This document shows positions 1 to 9,773 of a DNA stretch of 64,000 bases, piece after piece. The notes below the pieces were generated by a model, which saw only the letters and a program-made list of their open reading frames with translations, ran no database searches and was not told the origin of the DNA. A program made the position numbers and the translations under genes. The DNA lies in NCBI RefSeq assembly GCF_009828585.1, contig NZ_WSRZ01000010.1, positions 1 to 64,000 of the forward strand, in the 5' to 3' direction. The DNA comes from Shewanella litoralis (lineage in GTDB: Bacteria; Pseudomonadota; Gammaproteobacteria; Enterobacterales; Shewanellaceae). Each line of letters begins with the position of its first letter. The stretch's first letter is position 1.

Positions 1-150
1 TTAGCCGCCACTGCGCAAAATATGAAGAAAATGGCGTTACTCGCCGCTTTTTTGCATTTTTTTAGGGTGATATTAGCGCATATGAAGCTCATAAGAAGAG
101 AGTTGGACGTCGATAATCAACAATGCTGCTCAAGATGTGTTTTTAAATAA
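1..150 (+). CDS. C-terminal fragment of a possible transposase
   Basis: A reading frame is open from the first base of the window to a TAA at 148-150 (49 residues). It begins LAATAQNMKKMALLAAF, which resembles the C-terminal 'AQNMKK(M/L)A' segment of DDE transposases of the IS1182/IS5 type; the rest is basic. The start lies outside the window. Two hairpin terminators follow. The resemblance rests on one short motif, so it could also be a chance open frame. Confidence 0.3.
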   Translation, partial: LAATAQNMKKMALLAAFLHFFRVILAHMKLIRRELDVDNQQCCSRCVFK

Positions 151-182
151 AAGTCCTGAAATGCGAATAAACCTATAAAAGA

Positions 183-213
183 AAACCCCCACTTTAAAAA
201 AAAGTGGGGGTTT
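183..213. terminator. Rho-independent terminator hairpin
   Basis: Stem AAACCCCCACTTT paired with AAAGTGGGGGTTT. On the minus strand it is followed by a T-rich run, so it can end transcription of the minus-strand gene that stops at 296. Confidence 0.7.
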
Positions 214-225
214 GTCATTAATCTG

Positions 226-257
226 AAGCCATATCATTTGATATGGCTTTATTTTTT
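226..257 (+). terminator. Rho-independent terminator, plus strand
   Basis: Stem AAGCCATAT (226-234), loop CATTTG, arm ATATGGCTT (241-249), then TATTTTTTT. The T tract lies on the plus strand, so it terminates a transcript entering from the left edge. Confidence 0.7.
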
Positions 258-295
258 TCAATGGGTTGTACCATTACCTGTTTAGCACAACAGCA

Positions 296-1546
296 TTACT
301 TTTCGATAGGCTCGTTAGTAAACTCAATGTTTTGCTTTTTGGTAGCAGGGCTAACACCCATAAAGTATTCGTAACCTTTGTCGCTTGAGGTTTTCTTAGC
401 ATCATCATCACTTAATTTAATGCTTGTTTGATCTGAAAACAGTGTGTATTTCGCTTTAGGTTTTTGAGCCGCGGGTTGCTGAGCTGAGTTTACCGATGGT
501 TTTAGTATCCCTTTTGGGACTTCTGCAACCACAACCGATGGCTTACTTACGGGTTTTTTAGCAACGGCAACATTAGTGAATTTGTAATTGAATACGCCAT
601 TACCTTCAATGTTTTCGACACTCGATTGGTCTTGATTTTGGTAAGACGCTAAAATGCCGTGTTTACCTAATGGAATTTCATGGAACAGTTTTTTACCGGT
701 ACCAATTTTAACACCATTAACAAACCAATCGGCAGGCACGTTACTGACTAATGTGACCATTGCTGATTTTAAACCCAACTTTTCATTGAGCATTTCGTCG
801 ATTTTGTTGTTATAAGATGGCTTGAACTTCATGGCCACTTTATAGTTTAAATCGCCTCTCATGTTCATGTTGGCATCAATGACTTCATACGACAGTAATA
901 CACTTTTATCGTTCAAGAATGGAGATTCATTACGCGTGTTGCTAAGAATACTGCTTTGAGATTCTTTTAAACAGTCAGCAATCGTTTGATACTTAGAACA
1001 TTCTGTAGAGCCATTAATGTTAACCGGTAGCGTGCTGCTTGATTTTGATAGATCAGCAATTAAACGGTTAGTAATGTCAGTTTTGAGTTTAAATAACTGC
1101 TGACTTTTAGAGGCTCGTTGTTTGTTGATTTGTTCGTATTCAGACAGAATTTCTACTTTTTCAGTTTCAAGACGTTTGCTGTCTTCTTCTGCTTTTACGG
1201 TTAATTCATCAACTAATGTGACTGACTCTTCAATTTGTTTATATGTGTCAGGCAGAGAAGTTTTAGTGCGAATAGCCTGTGGTAAGCCATCAATCAATTC
1301 ATCATAACGTTGTTGTTCTGATGCGATAGTCTTTTTTAGGCCTTCTACGTCGTAGGCTTTTTTATTGAGTTGAGAGAATTTGTCATTCACATTGATCAAC
1401 AGACTATCGATATCATATTCGGTTTCGATTTTATTCAGTGTCTGTTTTTCTGAATTGGTGATGACTTCGAGTGCCGCAAATGAGTTGCTTGCGTATAAGC
1501 ACAATAAAGCAAGGCTAATTGAACCGTATCTCACTGATCTCTCCAT
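296..1546 (-). CDS. exported coiled-coil protein of unknown function
   Basis: 416 residues; I do not recognise the family. Residues 1-24 form a signal peptide ending in SNSFA. Residues about 30-165 are rich in Glu, Lys, Gln and Leu with heptad-like spacing and probably form a coiled coil. Two cysteines at about 182 and 191 (ECSKYQTIADC) could form a disulphide. The segment at about 268-302 (ADWFVNGVKIGTGKKLF) resembles a PEGA-type beta domain found on envelope proteins. The C-terminus is Pro/Ala/Lys-rich. A weak RBS (AGAGAAA) precedes the ATG. It is transcribed alone, with terminators at 183-257 downstream. A periplasmic or envelope scaffold role is inference only. Confidence 0.75.
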   Translation of the reverse strand: MERSVRYGSISLALLCLYASNSFAALEVITNSEKQTLNKIETEYDIDSLLINVNDKFSQLNKKAYDVEGLKKTIASEQQRYDELIDGLPQAIRTKTSLPDTYKQIEESVTLVDELTVKAEEDSKRLETEKVEILSEYEQINKQRASKSQQLFKLKTDITNRLIADLSKSSSTLPVNINGSTECSKYQTIADCLKESQSSILSNTRNESPFLNDKSVLLSYEVIDANMNMRGDLNYKVAMKFKPSYNNKIDEMLNEKLGLKSAMVTLVSNVPADWFVNGVKIGTGKKLFHEIPLGKHGILASYQNQDQSSVENIEGNGVFNYKFTNVAVAKKPVSKPSVVVAEVPKGILKPSVNSAQQPAAQKPKAKYTLFSDQTSIKLSDDDAKKTSSDKGYEYFMGVSPATKKQNIEFTNEPIEK

Positions 1547-1775
1547 AATATTTCTCTACAAGCTGGAACCATCGACACTCTGTAATGCGCTGAGTGTAAT
1601 CAGCAAAGAGCAAAATAATCCGTTAATAATTTATAATACTGAAGTTATTTTGGCTTTACAAACAGATTGTGGTGCATTGCTCACAATAAATTGACAAAAT
1701 TTTGACACTTCTAGATGTTGAACTGAGTTTATAGTGAAAACAAGTAAATATAAACGTAAATCAGCCTGATAAAGC

Positions 1776-1801
1776 AAAACAGAGACCGGAGTCTCTGTTT
1801 T
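1776..1801 (-). terminator. terminator downstream of ettA
   Basis: Perfect inverted repeat AAAACAGAGAC / GTCTCTGTTTT with loop CGGA, placed 12 bp after the ettA stop on the minus strand and ending in TTTT. Confidence 0.8.
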
Positions 1802-1812
1802 AGTATCAAACG

Positions 1813-3480
1813 TTATTTGCTGATGCGTTTGTATTTTAAACGGTGTGGTTCAACCACATCGGTACCCAGTGTTTCTTTTAGCCAGGTTGAGTACTCAGTG
1901 TAGTTACCTTCATAGAAGTTCACTTTACCTTCATCACGGTAATCAAGGATGTGCGTTGCGATACGGTCGAGGAACCAACGGTCATGCGAAATAACCATGG
2001 CACAGCCAGGGAACTCCAATAACGCTTCTTCAAGTGCTCGTAATGTTTCAACGTCTAAGTCGTTGGTCGGTTCGTCGAGTAATAATACGTTGCCGCCAGC
2101 TTGCAGTAGCTTCGCTAAGTGAACTCGGTTACGTTCACCACCCGACAGGGTACCAATGATTTTTTGCTGATCGCCACCACGGAAGTTAAAGCGGCCAACA
2201 TAGGCACGACTTGGAATTTCTGTGTTGTTAATACGCATGATGTCTAAACCGCCAGAAATCTCCTGCCATACGGTATTTTTGTCGTTCATTGAGTCGCGGA
2301 ACTGCTCAACTGAAGCAATTTGCACTGATTCACCCACAGAAATCGAACCGCTGTCTGGCTGCTCTGCACCCGATATCATTCTAAATAACGTTGATTTACC
2401 GGCACCGTTAGCACCAATAATGCCGACAATAGCTCCTTTAGGCACCGTGAATGTTAAGTCATCAATTAACACACGATCACCATATGACTTGGTTAAATTA
2501 GTCACTTCGATGACCTTGTCGCCTAGGCGAGGTCCTGGTGGGATAAACAGTTCGTTCGTTTCGTTCCGCTTTTGATAGTCATTGGTGTTCAATTCTTCAA
2601 AGCGCGCCATACGGGCTTTGCCTTTTGATTGACGGCCTTTAGCGCCTTGGCGAACCCATTCTAATTCTTTAGCAATGGTTTTCTGGCGTGCGCTTTCTGT
2701 TGATGACTCTTGCTGTAAACGTGCATCTTTTTGTTCAAGCCATGATGAATAGTTACCTTCCCATGGAATACCTTCGCCGCGGTCAAGTTCTAAAATCCAG
2801 CCAGCCGCATTATCTAAGAAGTAACGGTCGTGGGTAATGGCCACTACGGTACCATTATATTCTTGTAAAAAATGCTCTAACCATGCCACTGATTCAGCAT
2901 CTAAATGGTTGGTTGGTTCGTCAAGCAACAGCATTTCTGGTTTTTCAAGCAACAAACGGCAAATCGCCACACGGCGACGTTCACCACCCGAGAGCACTTC
3001 AATTTTGGCATCCCATTCTGGTAAACGCAGCGCGTTGGCGGCACGTTCAAGAATGCGGTCAAGGTTATGGGCATCTTGCGATTGAATAATCGCTTCAAGC
3101 TCACCTTGCTCTTTGGCCAATGCATCAAAGTCGGCGTCGGGTTCTGCATAGGCGGCATACACTTCATCTAAACGGGTTAAGGCATTTTTGGCTTCGCTTA
3201 CCGCTTCTTCAATGGCTTCGCGAACGGTTTGTTGTTCATTTAAGCGTGGCTCTTGGGGTAAATAACCAATTTTAAGCCCAGGCATTGGGCGAGCTTCACC
3301 CTCAATTTCGGTATCAATACCGGCCATGATGCGTAGCAGGGTAGATTTACCTGAACCGTTTAAACCCAGTACACCAATTTTAGCGCCAGGGAAAAAGCTT
3401 AACGAAATGTCTTTTAAAATTTGCTTTTTAGGTGGAACAATCTTACCCACACGAAGCATGCTGTATACAAATTGAGCCAT
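1813..3480 (-). CDS. ettA: energy-dependent translational throttle protein EttA (ABC-F)
   Basis: 555 residues, the usual EttA length. It is a soluble ABC-F protein with two nucleotide-binding domains and no membrane domain. The first domain has Walker A GLNGSGKST (about residues 39-47), the signature LSGGERRR and Walker B LLLDEPTNHLD. The second has GANGAGKST, LSGGERNR and LLLDEPTNDLD. Between them lies the charged linker (RQGAKGRQSKGKARMARFEEL) that reaches toward the ribosomal E site. In the family it gates the first steps of elongation according to the ADP/ATP ratio. It begins MAQFVYSMLRVGK as in E. coli and is divergent from glyA. Confidence 0.96.
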   Translation of the reverse strand: MAQFVYSMLRVGKIVPPKKQILKDISLSFFPGAKIGVLGLNGSGKSTLLRIMAGIDTEIEGEARPMPGLKIGYLPQEPRLNEQQTVREAIEEAVSEAKNALTRLDEVYAAYAEPDADFDALAKEQGELEAIIQSQDAHNLDRILERAANALRLPEWDAKIEVLSGGERRRVAICRLLLEKPEMLLLDEPTNHLDAESVAWLEHFLQEYNGTVVAITHDRYFLDNAAGWILELDRGEGIPWEGNYSSWLEQKDARLQQESSTESARQKTIAKELEWVRQGAKGRQSKGKARMARFEELNTNDYQKRNETNELFIPPGPRLGDKVIEVTNLTKSYGDRVLIDDLTFTVPKGAIVGIIGANGAGKSTLFRMISGAEQPDSGSISVGESVQIASVEQFRDSMNDKNTVWQEISGGLDIMRINNTEIPSRAYVGRFNFRGGDQQKIIGTLSGGERNRVHLAKLLQAGGNVLLLDEPTNDLDVETLRALEEALLEFPGCAMVISHDRWFLDRIATHILDYRDEGKVNFYEGNYTEYSTWLKETLGTDVVEPHRLKYKRISK

Positions 3481-3729
3481 GTTTATTCTGTCTAGTTGTC
3501 AACAAAGATGACGATAATTCTACTGTATTCTTTGCGTAACTCAACTGTGGATTATGGAATTAATTTTACGGTGCAGCGAAGCAGATTAAATACCACCTCG
3601 GGGGATTAACATGAATCGTTTTGTATTGAGAACACAGTGAATTTCATGTTGTTTCTACTGTGAATGATCATCGTTGCAGAGTAGAATACCGCGCAACCCT
3701 ACTATATAGAAATTGATGTTGGAGCTACC

Positions 3730-4983
3730 ATGTTGAAAAAAGCGATGAATATTGCGGATTACGATCCAGAATTATTTAAAGCCATTGAAGATGAAACTTG
3801 TCGTCAAGAAGAACACATTGAATTGATTGCGTCTGAGAATTACACCAGTCCACGTGTGATGGAAGCGCAAGGTTCACAGTTAACTAACAAGTATGCTGAA
3901 GGTTATCCTGGCAAGCGTTACTATGGTGGGTGCGAGTATGTTGATGTTGTTGAAACATTAGCTATCGAGCGTGCAAAAGAATTATTTGGCGCCACTTACG
4001 CTAACGTGCAACCACACTCTGGTTCACAAGCAAACAGTGCCGTTTTCATGGCGTTATTACAGCCAGGTGACACAGTGTTAGGTATGAACCTAGCTCACGG
4101 TGGTCATTTAACTCACGGCTCTCCAGTAAACTTTTCTGGCAAACTGTATAACATCATTCCTTATGGTATCGACGAGTCTGGCAAAATTGACTACGACGAA
4201 ATGGAGCGCTTAGCGGTTGAGCATAAGCCTAAGATGATGATTGGTGGTTTCTCTGCTTACTCAGGTATTGTTGACTGGGCTAAAATGCGCGAAATCGCTG
4301 ATAAAATCGGTGCATATTTATTTGTTGATATGGCGCACGTTGCAGGCTTAATTGCTGCCGGTGTATATCCTACGCCAGTACCACATGCGCACGTTGTTAC
4401 CTCAACTACGCATAAAACTTTAGCGGGTCCACGCGGCGGCATTATTATTTCAGCAGCTGATGATGAAGACCTATACAAAAAGTTAAACTCAGCGGTATTC
4501 CCTGGTGGCCAGGGTGGTCCTTTAATGCATGTTATCGCGGGCAAAGCGGTTGCATTTAAAGAAGCATTAGAGCCAGAATTTAAAGTATACCAGCAGCAAG
4601 TAGTTAAAAACGCTAAAGCCATGGTTGAAGTGTTTTTAGCCCGTGGTTATAAAATCGTTTCTGGCGGTACTGAAAACCACTTAATGTTGGTTGACTTAAT
4701 CGGTCGTGACTTAACCGGTAAAGAAGCCGATGCCGCGTTAGGCAGTGCAAATATTACGGTTAACAAAAACTCAGTACCAAACGATCCTCGTTCACCGTTT
4801 GTCACTTCAGGTGTGCGTATCGGTACACCAGCCATTACCCGTCGCGGCTTTAAAGAAGCTGAAGCGAAAGAGCTGACAACCTGGATTTGTGACATTTTAG
4901 ATGACGCATCTAACACTGCGGTTATCGAGCGCGTTAAAGGCCAAGTGTTGGCGTTATGTGCTAAGTTCCCTGTATACGGTTAA
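3730..4983 (+). CDS. glyA: serine hydroxymethyltransferase
   Basis: 417 residues, the normal GlyA length. It interconverts serine and glycine with tetrahydrofolate, feeding one-carbon units, and uses PLP. The PLP-lysine motif [12 protein letters not shown] is intact, as are [11 protein letters not shown] near the N-terminus and QPHSGSQAN. The start has a TTGGAG ribosome site seven bases before ATG. About 250 bp separate it from divergent ettA; I found no convincing MetR or PurR operator there. A hairpin terminator follows at 5039, so it is probably monocistronic. Confidence 0.98.
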   Translation: MLKKAMNIADYDPELFKAIEDETCRQEEHIELIASENYTSPRVMEAQGSQLTNKYAEGYPGKRYYGGCEYVDVVETLAIERAKELFGATYANVQPHSGSQANSAVFMALLQPGDTVLGMNLAHGGHLTHGSPVNFSGKLYNIIPYGIDESGKIDYDEMERLAVEHKPKMMIGGFSAYSGIVDWAKMREIADKIGAYLFVDMAHVAGLIAAGVYPTPVPHAHVVTSTTHKTLAGPRGGIIISAADDEDLYKKLNSAVFPGGQGGPLMHVIAGKAVAFKEALEPEFKVYQQQVVKNAKAMVEVFLARGYKIVSGGTENHLMLVDLIGRDLTGKEADAALGSANITVNKNSVPNDPRSPFVTSGVRIGTPAITRRGFKEAEAKELTTWICDILDDASNTAVIERVKGQVLALCAKFPVYG

Positions 4984-5038
4984 TCACTATTGCTGTTGAG
5001 GTTTAGGTTAACCTTGCTCAACAAATAGGATAAACTTT

Positions 5039-5070
5039 AATGGCCGCTAATTTTAGCGGCCATTTTGTTT
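5039..5070 (+). terminator. terminator between glyA and nrdR
   Basis: Stem AATGGCCGCTAA (5039-5050), loop TT, arm TTAGCGGCCATT (5053-5064), then TTGTTTT. It ends only 15 bp before the nrdR start codon, leaving just room for the AGGAGG ribosome site, so nrdR is expressed by read-through or from a promoter overlapping this hairpin. Confidence 0.85.
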
Positions 5071-5085
5071 TCTGCAGGAGGTTCA

Positions 5086-5535
5086 ATGCATTGCCCTTTT
5101 TGTAGCGCGACCGACACCAAAGTCATCGATTCTCGATTAGTGGCCGATGGCCATCAAGTTCGCCGTCGCCGGGAATGTACCGAATGTCATGAACGTTTTA
5201 CCACATTTGAAGGCGCAGAATTAGTGATGCCTAGAGTGATAAAACGCGATGGCACCAGACAGCCGTTTGACGAAGAAAAACTTCGTGGTGGCATGTTGCG
5301 TGCAGTTGAAAAACGCCCGGTATCAATAGATGAAATAGAACAAGCTCTGACCAAGATTAAGTCAACGCTGCGTGCAACCGGTGAGCGTGAAGTGGGCTCT
5401 GAGATGATTGGTAATCTGATGATGGAGCAATTAATGAGCCTAGATAAAGTGGCTTATATTCGCTTTGCTTCGGTTTATCGTGCTTTTGAAGATGTGTCTC
5501 AATTTGGCGAAGCTATTGCCAAACTGCAAAAGTAA
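5086..5535 (+). CDS. nrdR: transcriptional repressor NrdR
   Basis: 149 residues, identical in length to E. coli NrdR. It represses ribonucleotide reductase genes in response to ATP/dATP. The N-terminal zinc ribbon shows CPFC (residues 3-6) and CTECHERF (31-38); the ATP-cone domain runs from about residue 49 ([15 protein letters not shown]). The start is the ATG at 5086 because AGGAGG sits four bases upstream and the protein then begins MHCPFC like its homologues; a longer in-frame ATG at 5065 would overlap the terminator stem-loop. It heads the rib-nusB cluster, a common arrangement. Confidence 0.97.
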   Translation: MHCPFCSATDTKVIDSRLVADGHQVRRRRECTECHERFTTFEGAELVMPRVIKRDGTRQPFDEEKLRGGMLRAVEKRPVSIDEIEQALTKIKSTLRATGEREVGSEMIGNLMMEQLMSLDKVAYIRFASVYRAFEDVSQFGEAIAKLQK

Positions 5536-5605
5536 TCACCGACTAAACGCTGATTTTTGAATACTATTTATGTGCTTAACATGATATCAAACGAGAGTGG
5601 TAACC

Positions 5606-6751
5606 ATGTCTAACTGGTCTAGCGTCGATATTGAAATGATGAGCCGAGCCATTATGCTGGCAGAACGAGGTCGCTATACCACTCGGCCCAATCCGTGTGT
5701 CGGTTGTGTGATTGTTGCAGATGGACAAATTATTGGTGAGGGCTATCACCAACGTGCCGGCCAGGGGCATGCTGAGGTTAACGCACTTAAGATGATCCAA
5801 GATCAAGGATTATCAGCTCAAGGGGCTACAGCATATGTCACATTAGAGCCTTGCAGTCATTACGGGCGTACGCCGCCTTGTGCATTAGGCTTGATAAATG
5901 CCAAGGTTGCTAGAGTGGTCGTCGCAGTAACAGATGCCAACCCTGAAGTGTCTGGTCGTGGTATTACAATGTTAAAAGAGGCTGGCATTCAAGTGGATGT
6001 GGGTCTACTTACAGAGCAAGCTTATGCCCTTAACCTGGGTTTTATGAAACGCATGAAAACTGGGTTACCCTGGGTAACGGTAAAAGTCGCGGCCAGTTTA
6101 GACGGAAAAACCGCGTTATCTAATGGTGTGTCAAAATGGATAACTGGCACTGCTGCGCGCGCTGATGTGCAAAAATATCGCGCTTGCCATTGTGCATTAA
6201 TTACCGGCGTTGAAACGGTTTTAGTTGATAACCCAAGCTTAAATGTCCGCTTTGAATCATTGGGCGAGTTAACCAACCGCCATAACCCTGATGAGATTGT
6301 TCAGCCGCTTAGAGTGGTGTTAGATAGCCGAGCAAGATTAACCGCAAGTCAGCAGATGTTTACCATCGAAAGCCCGATTTTATTGGTGTCTGGGTGTGAT
6401 TATCCGTCAGAGGTTAAAGCCGCTTTCCCTGAACATGTGTCATTTTTAGTTCTAGAGTGTGATTCGTCAGGTAGAATCCCATTACTGACCTTGCTAACGT
6501 ATTTAGGCAACACGGCCAACTCAGTATTTGTTGAGGCGGGGGCAACGTTAGCTGGCGCATTTGTAGCACAAAATTTAGCCGACGACATTGTGCTTTATCA
6601 AGCACCTAAGATCCTTGGCAGTCATGGCCGCAATATGCTGCAATTACCCGATTATAGCACCATGGAACAAACGCCAGCGTTGCAACTCATTGATGAGCGC
6701 AGTATTGGCAATGATAAGCGTTATATCCTCAGATATAGCAAACCCTATTAA
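5606..6751 (+). CDS. ribD: bifunctional riboflavin biosynthesis deaminase/reductase RibD
   Basis: 381 residues. The N-terminal deaminase domain carries the zinc motifs HAEVNAL and PCSHYGRTPPC; the C-terminal reductase domain begins around residue 150 (PWVTVKVAASLDGKTAL) and uses NADPH. It converts the pyrimidine product of GTP cyclohydrolase II to the ribitylamino-uracil phosphate precursor. The ATG at 5606 is chosen because GAGAG lies eight bases upstream; a GTG at 5597 would add three residues. It stands between nrdR and ribE in one transcription direction. Confidence 0.97.
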   Translation: MSNWSSVDIEMMSRAIMLAERGRYTTRPNPCVGCVIVADGQIIGEGYHQRAGQGHAEVNALKMIQDQGLSAQGATAYVTLEPCSHYGRTPPCALGLINAKVARVVVAVTDANPEVSGRGITMLKEAGIQVDVGLLTEQAYALNLGFMKRMKTGLPWVTVKVAASLDGKTALSNGVSKWITGTAARADVQKYRACHCALITGVETVLVDNPSLNVRFESLGELTNRHNPDEIVQPLRVVLDSRARLTASQQMFTIESPILLVSGCDYPSEVKAAFPEHVSFLVLECDSSGRIPLLTLLTYLGNTANSVFVEAGATLAGAFVAQNLADDIVLYQAPKILGSHGRNMLQLPDYSTMEQTPALQLIDERSIGNDKRYILRYSKPY

Positions 6752-6815
6752 TTGCTAGTTGCCAAGGCTAAAAGTCTGAGCGACAGCAAAGTATAAACGT
6801 TAAAAGTGAGTCATT

Positions 6816-7475
6816 ATGTTTACTGGGATAATCGAAGCCCTTGGTACATTACGTAAAATTGATCGCAAAGGTAACGATATTCGCTTAACCGTTGCCAGTG
6901 GTAAATTAGATTTAACCGACGTGAAATTAGGCGACAGTATTGCCACTAATGGTGTGTGCTTAACCGTCGTTGAGCGCTTAGCAGACGGTTACGTGGCAGA
7001 CATCTCAGCTGAAACGGTGGCGTTAACAGGCTTTAGTCATTATCAGGTGGGCCAAAAAGTAAACCTTGAAAAAGCCGTTACGGCGACGACAAGGTTAGGT
7101 GGTCACATGGTCAGCGGCCATGTTGATGGTATTGCTAAGGTTGAACAGTGTGCCTACAGAGGCAAAGCGCTAGAATTTTGGTTAATAGCTCCCGCAACGC
7201 TGAGTCGTTATATCGCTCATAAAGGATCGATTACTATCGATGGTGTGAGCTTAACCGTTAATGAAGTGGATGGAAGTCGTTTTAGATTAACTATCGTGCC
7301 TCACACTGCAGGCGAAACCACATTAGTTGAATTAAAAGTGGGTGATAGCGTAAATATCGAAGTGGATTTAATTGCTCGTTATTTAGAGCGGTTAATGCAT
7401 CCAGAAGCAGACCATACTAAACCGTCATCGGGTGTGACGATGGAGCTATTGGCCAAATCTGGTTTCTTACGTTAA
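6816..7475 (+). CDS. ribE: riboflavin synthase alpha chain
   Basis: 219 residues. It catalyses dismutation of two 6,7-dimethyl-8-ribityllumazine molecules to riboflavin. The protein begins MFTGIIEALG, the diagnostic N-terminus, and shows the internal two-fold repeat: NGVCLTV near residue 45 and DGVSLTV near residue 143, each with the following lumazine-binding segment. It follows ribD by 64 bp and precedes ribBA by 89 bp. No FMN riboswitch is visible in these gaps. Confidence 0.97.
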   Translation: MFTGIIEALGTLRKIDRKGNDIRLTVASGKLDLTDVKLGDSIATNGVCLTVVERLADGYVADISAETVALTGFSHYQVGQKVNLEKAVTATTRLGGHMVSGHVDGIAKVEQCAYRGKALEFWLIAPATLSRYIAHKGSITIDGVSLTVNEVDGSRFRLTIVPHTAGETTLVELKVGDSVNIEVDLIARYLERLMHPEADHTKPSSGVTMELLAKSGFLR

Positions 7476-7564
7476 CCGTATTAACATTGGTATCTCGCTT
7501 ACTTATAAAAATAGAATGACTACTTCAGTATTGAAGCAAACTCTTAATAAATAAAGGTCTGACA

Positions 7565-8668
7565 ATGGCGCTACATAGCATAGAAGAAATCATTGAAGAT
7601 ATTCGCCAAGGTAAAATGGTTATCTTGATGGACGATGAAGACAGAGAAAATGAAGGTGATTTAATCATGGCCGCTGACAAAGTTACGCCAGCAGCAATCA
7701 ACTTTATGGCAACGTATGGCCGTGGGCTTATTTGCCAAACCATGACTAAAGCGCGTTGTCAGCAGCTTAATTTACCGCTGATGGTTACCAATAATAATGC
7801 CCAATTTTCGACTAACTTTACCGTGTCGATTGAAGCTGCAACAGGGGTAACCACAGGTATTTCAGCTCACGATCGCGCGGTAACCGTACAAGCGGCTGTG
7901 GCTAAAGATGCCAAAGCATCTGATTTAGTGCAGCCTGGTCATATATTTCCGTTGATGGCGCAAGAAGGTGGCGTGTTAACCCGTGCGGGTCACACCGAAG
8001 CCGGCTGCGATTTAGCACGTTTAGCCGGTTGTGAACCGTCTGGTGTAATTGTTGAAATTTTGAATGACGATGGCACCATGGCGCGCCGCCCAGATCTTGA
8101 AATATTCAGCGAAAAACACGGCATTAAAATTGGCACTATTGCTGATTTGATTGAATACCGTAATACCAATGAAACCACAGTCGTACGAGAGGCTCAGTGT
8201 AAATTACCGACCCGTTATGGCGAATTTACCATGGTGACCTTCAGAGACACTATCGATAATCAATTGCATTATGCTTTGGTTAAAGATGAAGTTAAAGCAA
8301 ACTGTTTAGTGCGGGTACATTTACAGAATACCTTCAACGATTTACTGCACTCTGAGCGCGATCAAAAACGCAGTTGGCCGTTAGAAAAAGCCATGGAACG
8401 TATTGCAGCAGATGGTGGTGTTTTAGTGTTACTGGGTAACAATGAGCATTCAAGTCAGTTGCTTGCAAAAGTAAAAGCGTTTGAAGCTGAAGATAATGGT
8501 CAATCGCCAGCGCCCGCAATGTGGCAAGGAACATCACGTCGGGTTGGTGTCGGTTCGCAAATTTTATCCAATTTAGGCGTGACTAGTATGCGTCTATTGA
8601 GCTCACCAAAACGTTATCATTCGTTGTCAGGCTTTGGTTTAGAAGTGACGGACTATATTGCCGAGTAA
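7565..8668 (+). CDS. ribBA: 3,4-dihydroxy-2-butanone-4-phosphate synthase with degenerate GTP cyclohydrolase II domain
   Basis: 367 residues. The N-terminal RibB domain (about 1-200) keeps the acidic loop [11 protein letters not shown], the GLICQ segment and [16 protein letters not shown], so DHBP synthase activity is expected. The C-terminal domain (about 205-367) is homologous to GTP cyclohydrolase II ([20 protein letters not shown]), but the zinc ligand region that reads ECLTGDALFSLRCDCG in E. coli RibA is replaced by [14 protein letters not shown], with no cysteine. The second half therefore probably lacks cyclohydrolase activity and a separate ribA is expected elsewhere in the genome. 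Confidence 0.93.
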   Translation: MALHSIEEIIEDIRQGKMVILMDDEDRENEGDLIMAADKVTPAAINFMATYGRGLICQTMTKARCQQLNLPLMVTNNNAQFSTNFTVSIEAATGVTTGISAHDRAVTVQAAVAKDAKASDLVQPGHIFPLMAQEGGVLTRAGHTEAGCDLARLAGCEPSGVIVEILNDDGTMARRPDLEIFSEKHGIKIGTIADLIEYRNTNETTVVREAQCKLPTRYGEFTMVTFRDTIDNQLHYALVKDEVKANCLVRVHLQNTFNDLLHSERDQKRSWPLEKAMERIAADGGVLVLLGNNEHSSQLLAKVKAFEAEDNGQSPAPAMWQGTSRRVGVGSQILSNLGVTSMRLLSSPKRYHSLSGFGLEVTDYIAE

Positions 8669-8791
8669 TATTGGCAAGTGGTAAATTTAACAATTTCATT
8701 AATTGCATAGCGCTCAGGGCTAATGGCTGTGATATCATAGCGCCTCTTTTTGCCCCGAGCCGGGTGCTTTAGCTAATTTAGGTAAGATAGA

Positions 8792-9268
8792 ATGAACGTA
8801 GTTCAAGGTAATATCGAAGCGAAAAATGCCAAAGTGGCGATCGTAATATCGCGATTCAATAGTTTTTTAGTTGAAAGTCTGCTTGATGGTGCAATAGACA
8901 CATTAAAGCGTTTCGGTCAGGTAAGTGACGACAACATCACTGTTGTACGTGTTCCTGGCGCAGTTGAATTACCACTGGCAGCAAAGCGTGTTGCAGCAAG
9001 CGGTAAATTTGACGGCATCATTGCACTTGGTGCGGTGATCCGTGGCGGTACCCCTCATTTTGATTTTGTTGCCGGCGAATGTAACAAAGGTCTAGCACAA
9101 GTTGCACTAGAATATGACCTACCTGTTTCATTTGGTGTATTAACGACAGATACCATAGAACAAGCTATTGAGCGTTCAGGTACTAAAGCAGGTAACAAAG
9201 GTGGCGAAGCCGCTCTTGGTTTACTTGAAATGGTTAATGTACTGCAACAACTAGAACAACAGCTGTAA
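8792..9268 (+). CDS. ribH: 6,7-dimethyl-8-ribityllumazine synthase
   Basis: 158 residues, typical for RibH. It condenses the RibB product with the ribitylamino-uracil to make lumazine, acting as a multimeric shell. Visible motifs are [41 protein letters not shown] (with the catalytic His) and [11 protein letters not shown]. It ends 13 bp before nusB, so the two are co-transcribed as in most gammaproteobacteria. Confidence 0.97.
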   Translation: MNVVQGNIEAKNAKVAIVISRFNSFLVESLLDGAIDTLKRFGQVSDDNITVVRVPGAVELPLAAKRVAASGKFDGIIALGAVIRGGTPHFDFVAGECNKGLAQVALEYDLPVSFGVLTTDTIEQAIERSGTKAGNKGGEAALGLLEMVNVLQQLEQQL

Positions 9269-9281
9269 TAGTAGGAAAAGT

Positions 9282-9686
9282 ATGAAACCTTCAGAGCGCC
9301 GTAAGGCCCGCCGTTTAGCCGTTCAAGCCATTTATTCATGGCAGTTAAGTAAGAATAATGTTGCTGACGTAGAACATGAGTTTTTAACTGAACAGAACAC
9401 TGATGGCGTAGATGTCGCTTATTTTCGCGAGTTATTATCAGGTGTGGCCTCTAAAACCGCACAGATTGATGATTTGTTAAAGCCACATTTAGATCGTGAT
9501 TTCGAAGATGTTTCACCAGTTGAAAAAGCCATCGTTCGTTTGGCAACTTACGAGTTGACCTTCCGTAAAGATGTGCCGTTTAAAGTGGCCATTAACGAAG
9601 GCATCGAATTAGCGAAAGCGTTTGGTGCAGACGACAGCCACAAGTTTGTTAACGGCTTGCTTGATAAGATAGTGAAGCAAAAGTAA
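9282..9686 (+). CDS. nusB: transcription antitermination factor NusB
   Basis: 134 residues, the all-helical RNA-binding NusB. It binds boxA RNA with NusE (ribosomal protein S10) and supports rRNA transcription. It begins [21 protein letters not shown] and contains the conserved FVNGLLDKI near the C-terminus. An internal segment ([15 protein letters not shown]) matches the family. A GGAAAAG ribosome site lies just ahead of the ATG. It is followed at once by a strong hairpin terminator, so thiL is partly uncoupled from it. Confidence 0.97.
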   Translation: MKPSERRKARRLAVQAIYSWQLSKNNVADVEHEFLTEQNTDGVDVAYFRELLSGVASKTAQIDDLLKPHLDRDFEDVSPVEKAIVRLATYELTFRKDVPFKVAINEGIELAKAFGADDSHKFVNGLLDKIVKQK

Positions 9687-9692
9687 TACCAG

Positions 9693-9717
9693 AACGGTAT
9701 CTTCGGATACCGTTTTT
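9693..9717 (+). terminator. terminator after nusB
   Basis: Stem AACGGTATC, tetraloop TTCG, arm GATACCGTT, then TTTC. The UUCG tetraloop makes this a very stable hairpin. Confidence 0.88.
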
Positions 9718-9773
9718 CATTTCTATTAATTGTTTCTAAATTAAGGTGGTCGGTTTACCGCACCAAACTGAAT

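Noticed and set aside
6752-8791. FMN riboswitch in the gaps around ribE, ribBA and ribH
   Set aside because: None of the conserved RFN segments (such as GGGGTGAAAG or the CCGGCGGT block) is present.
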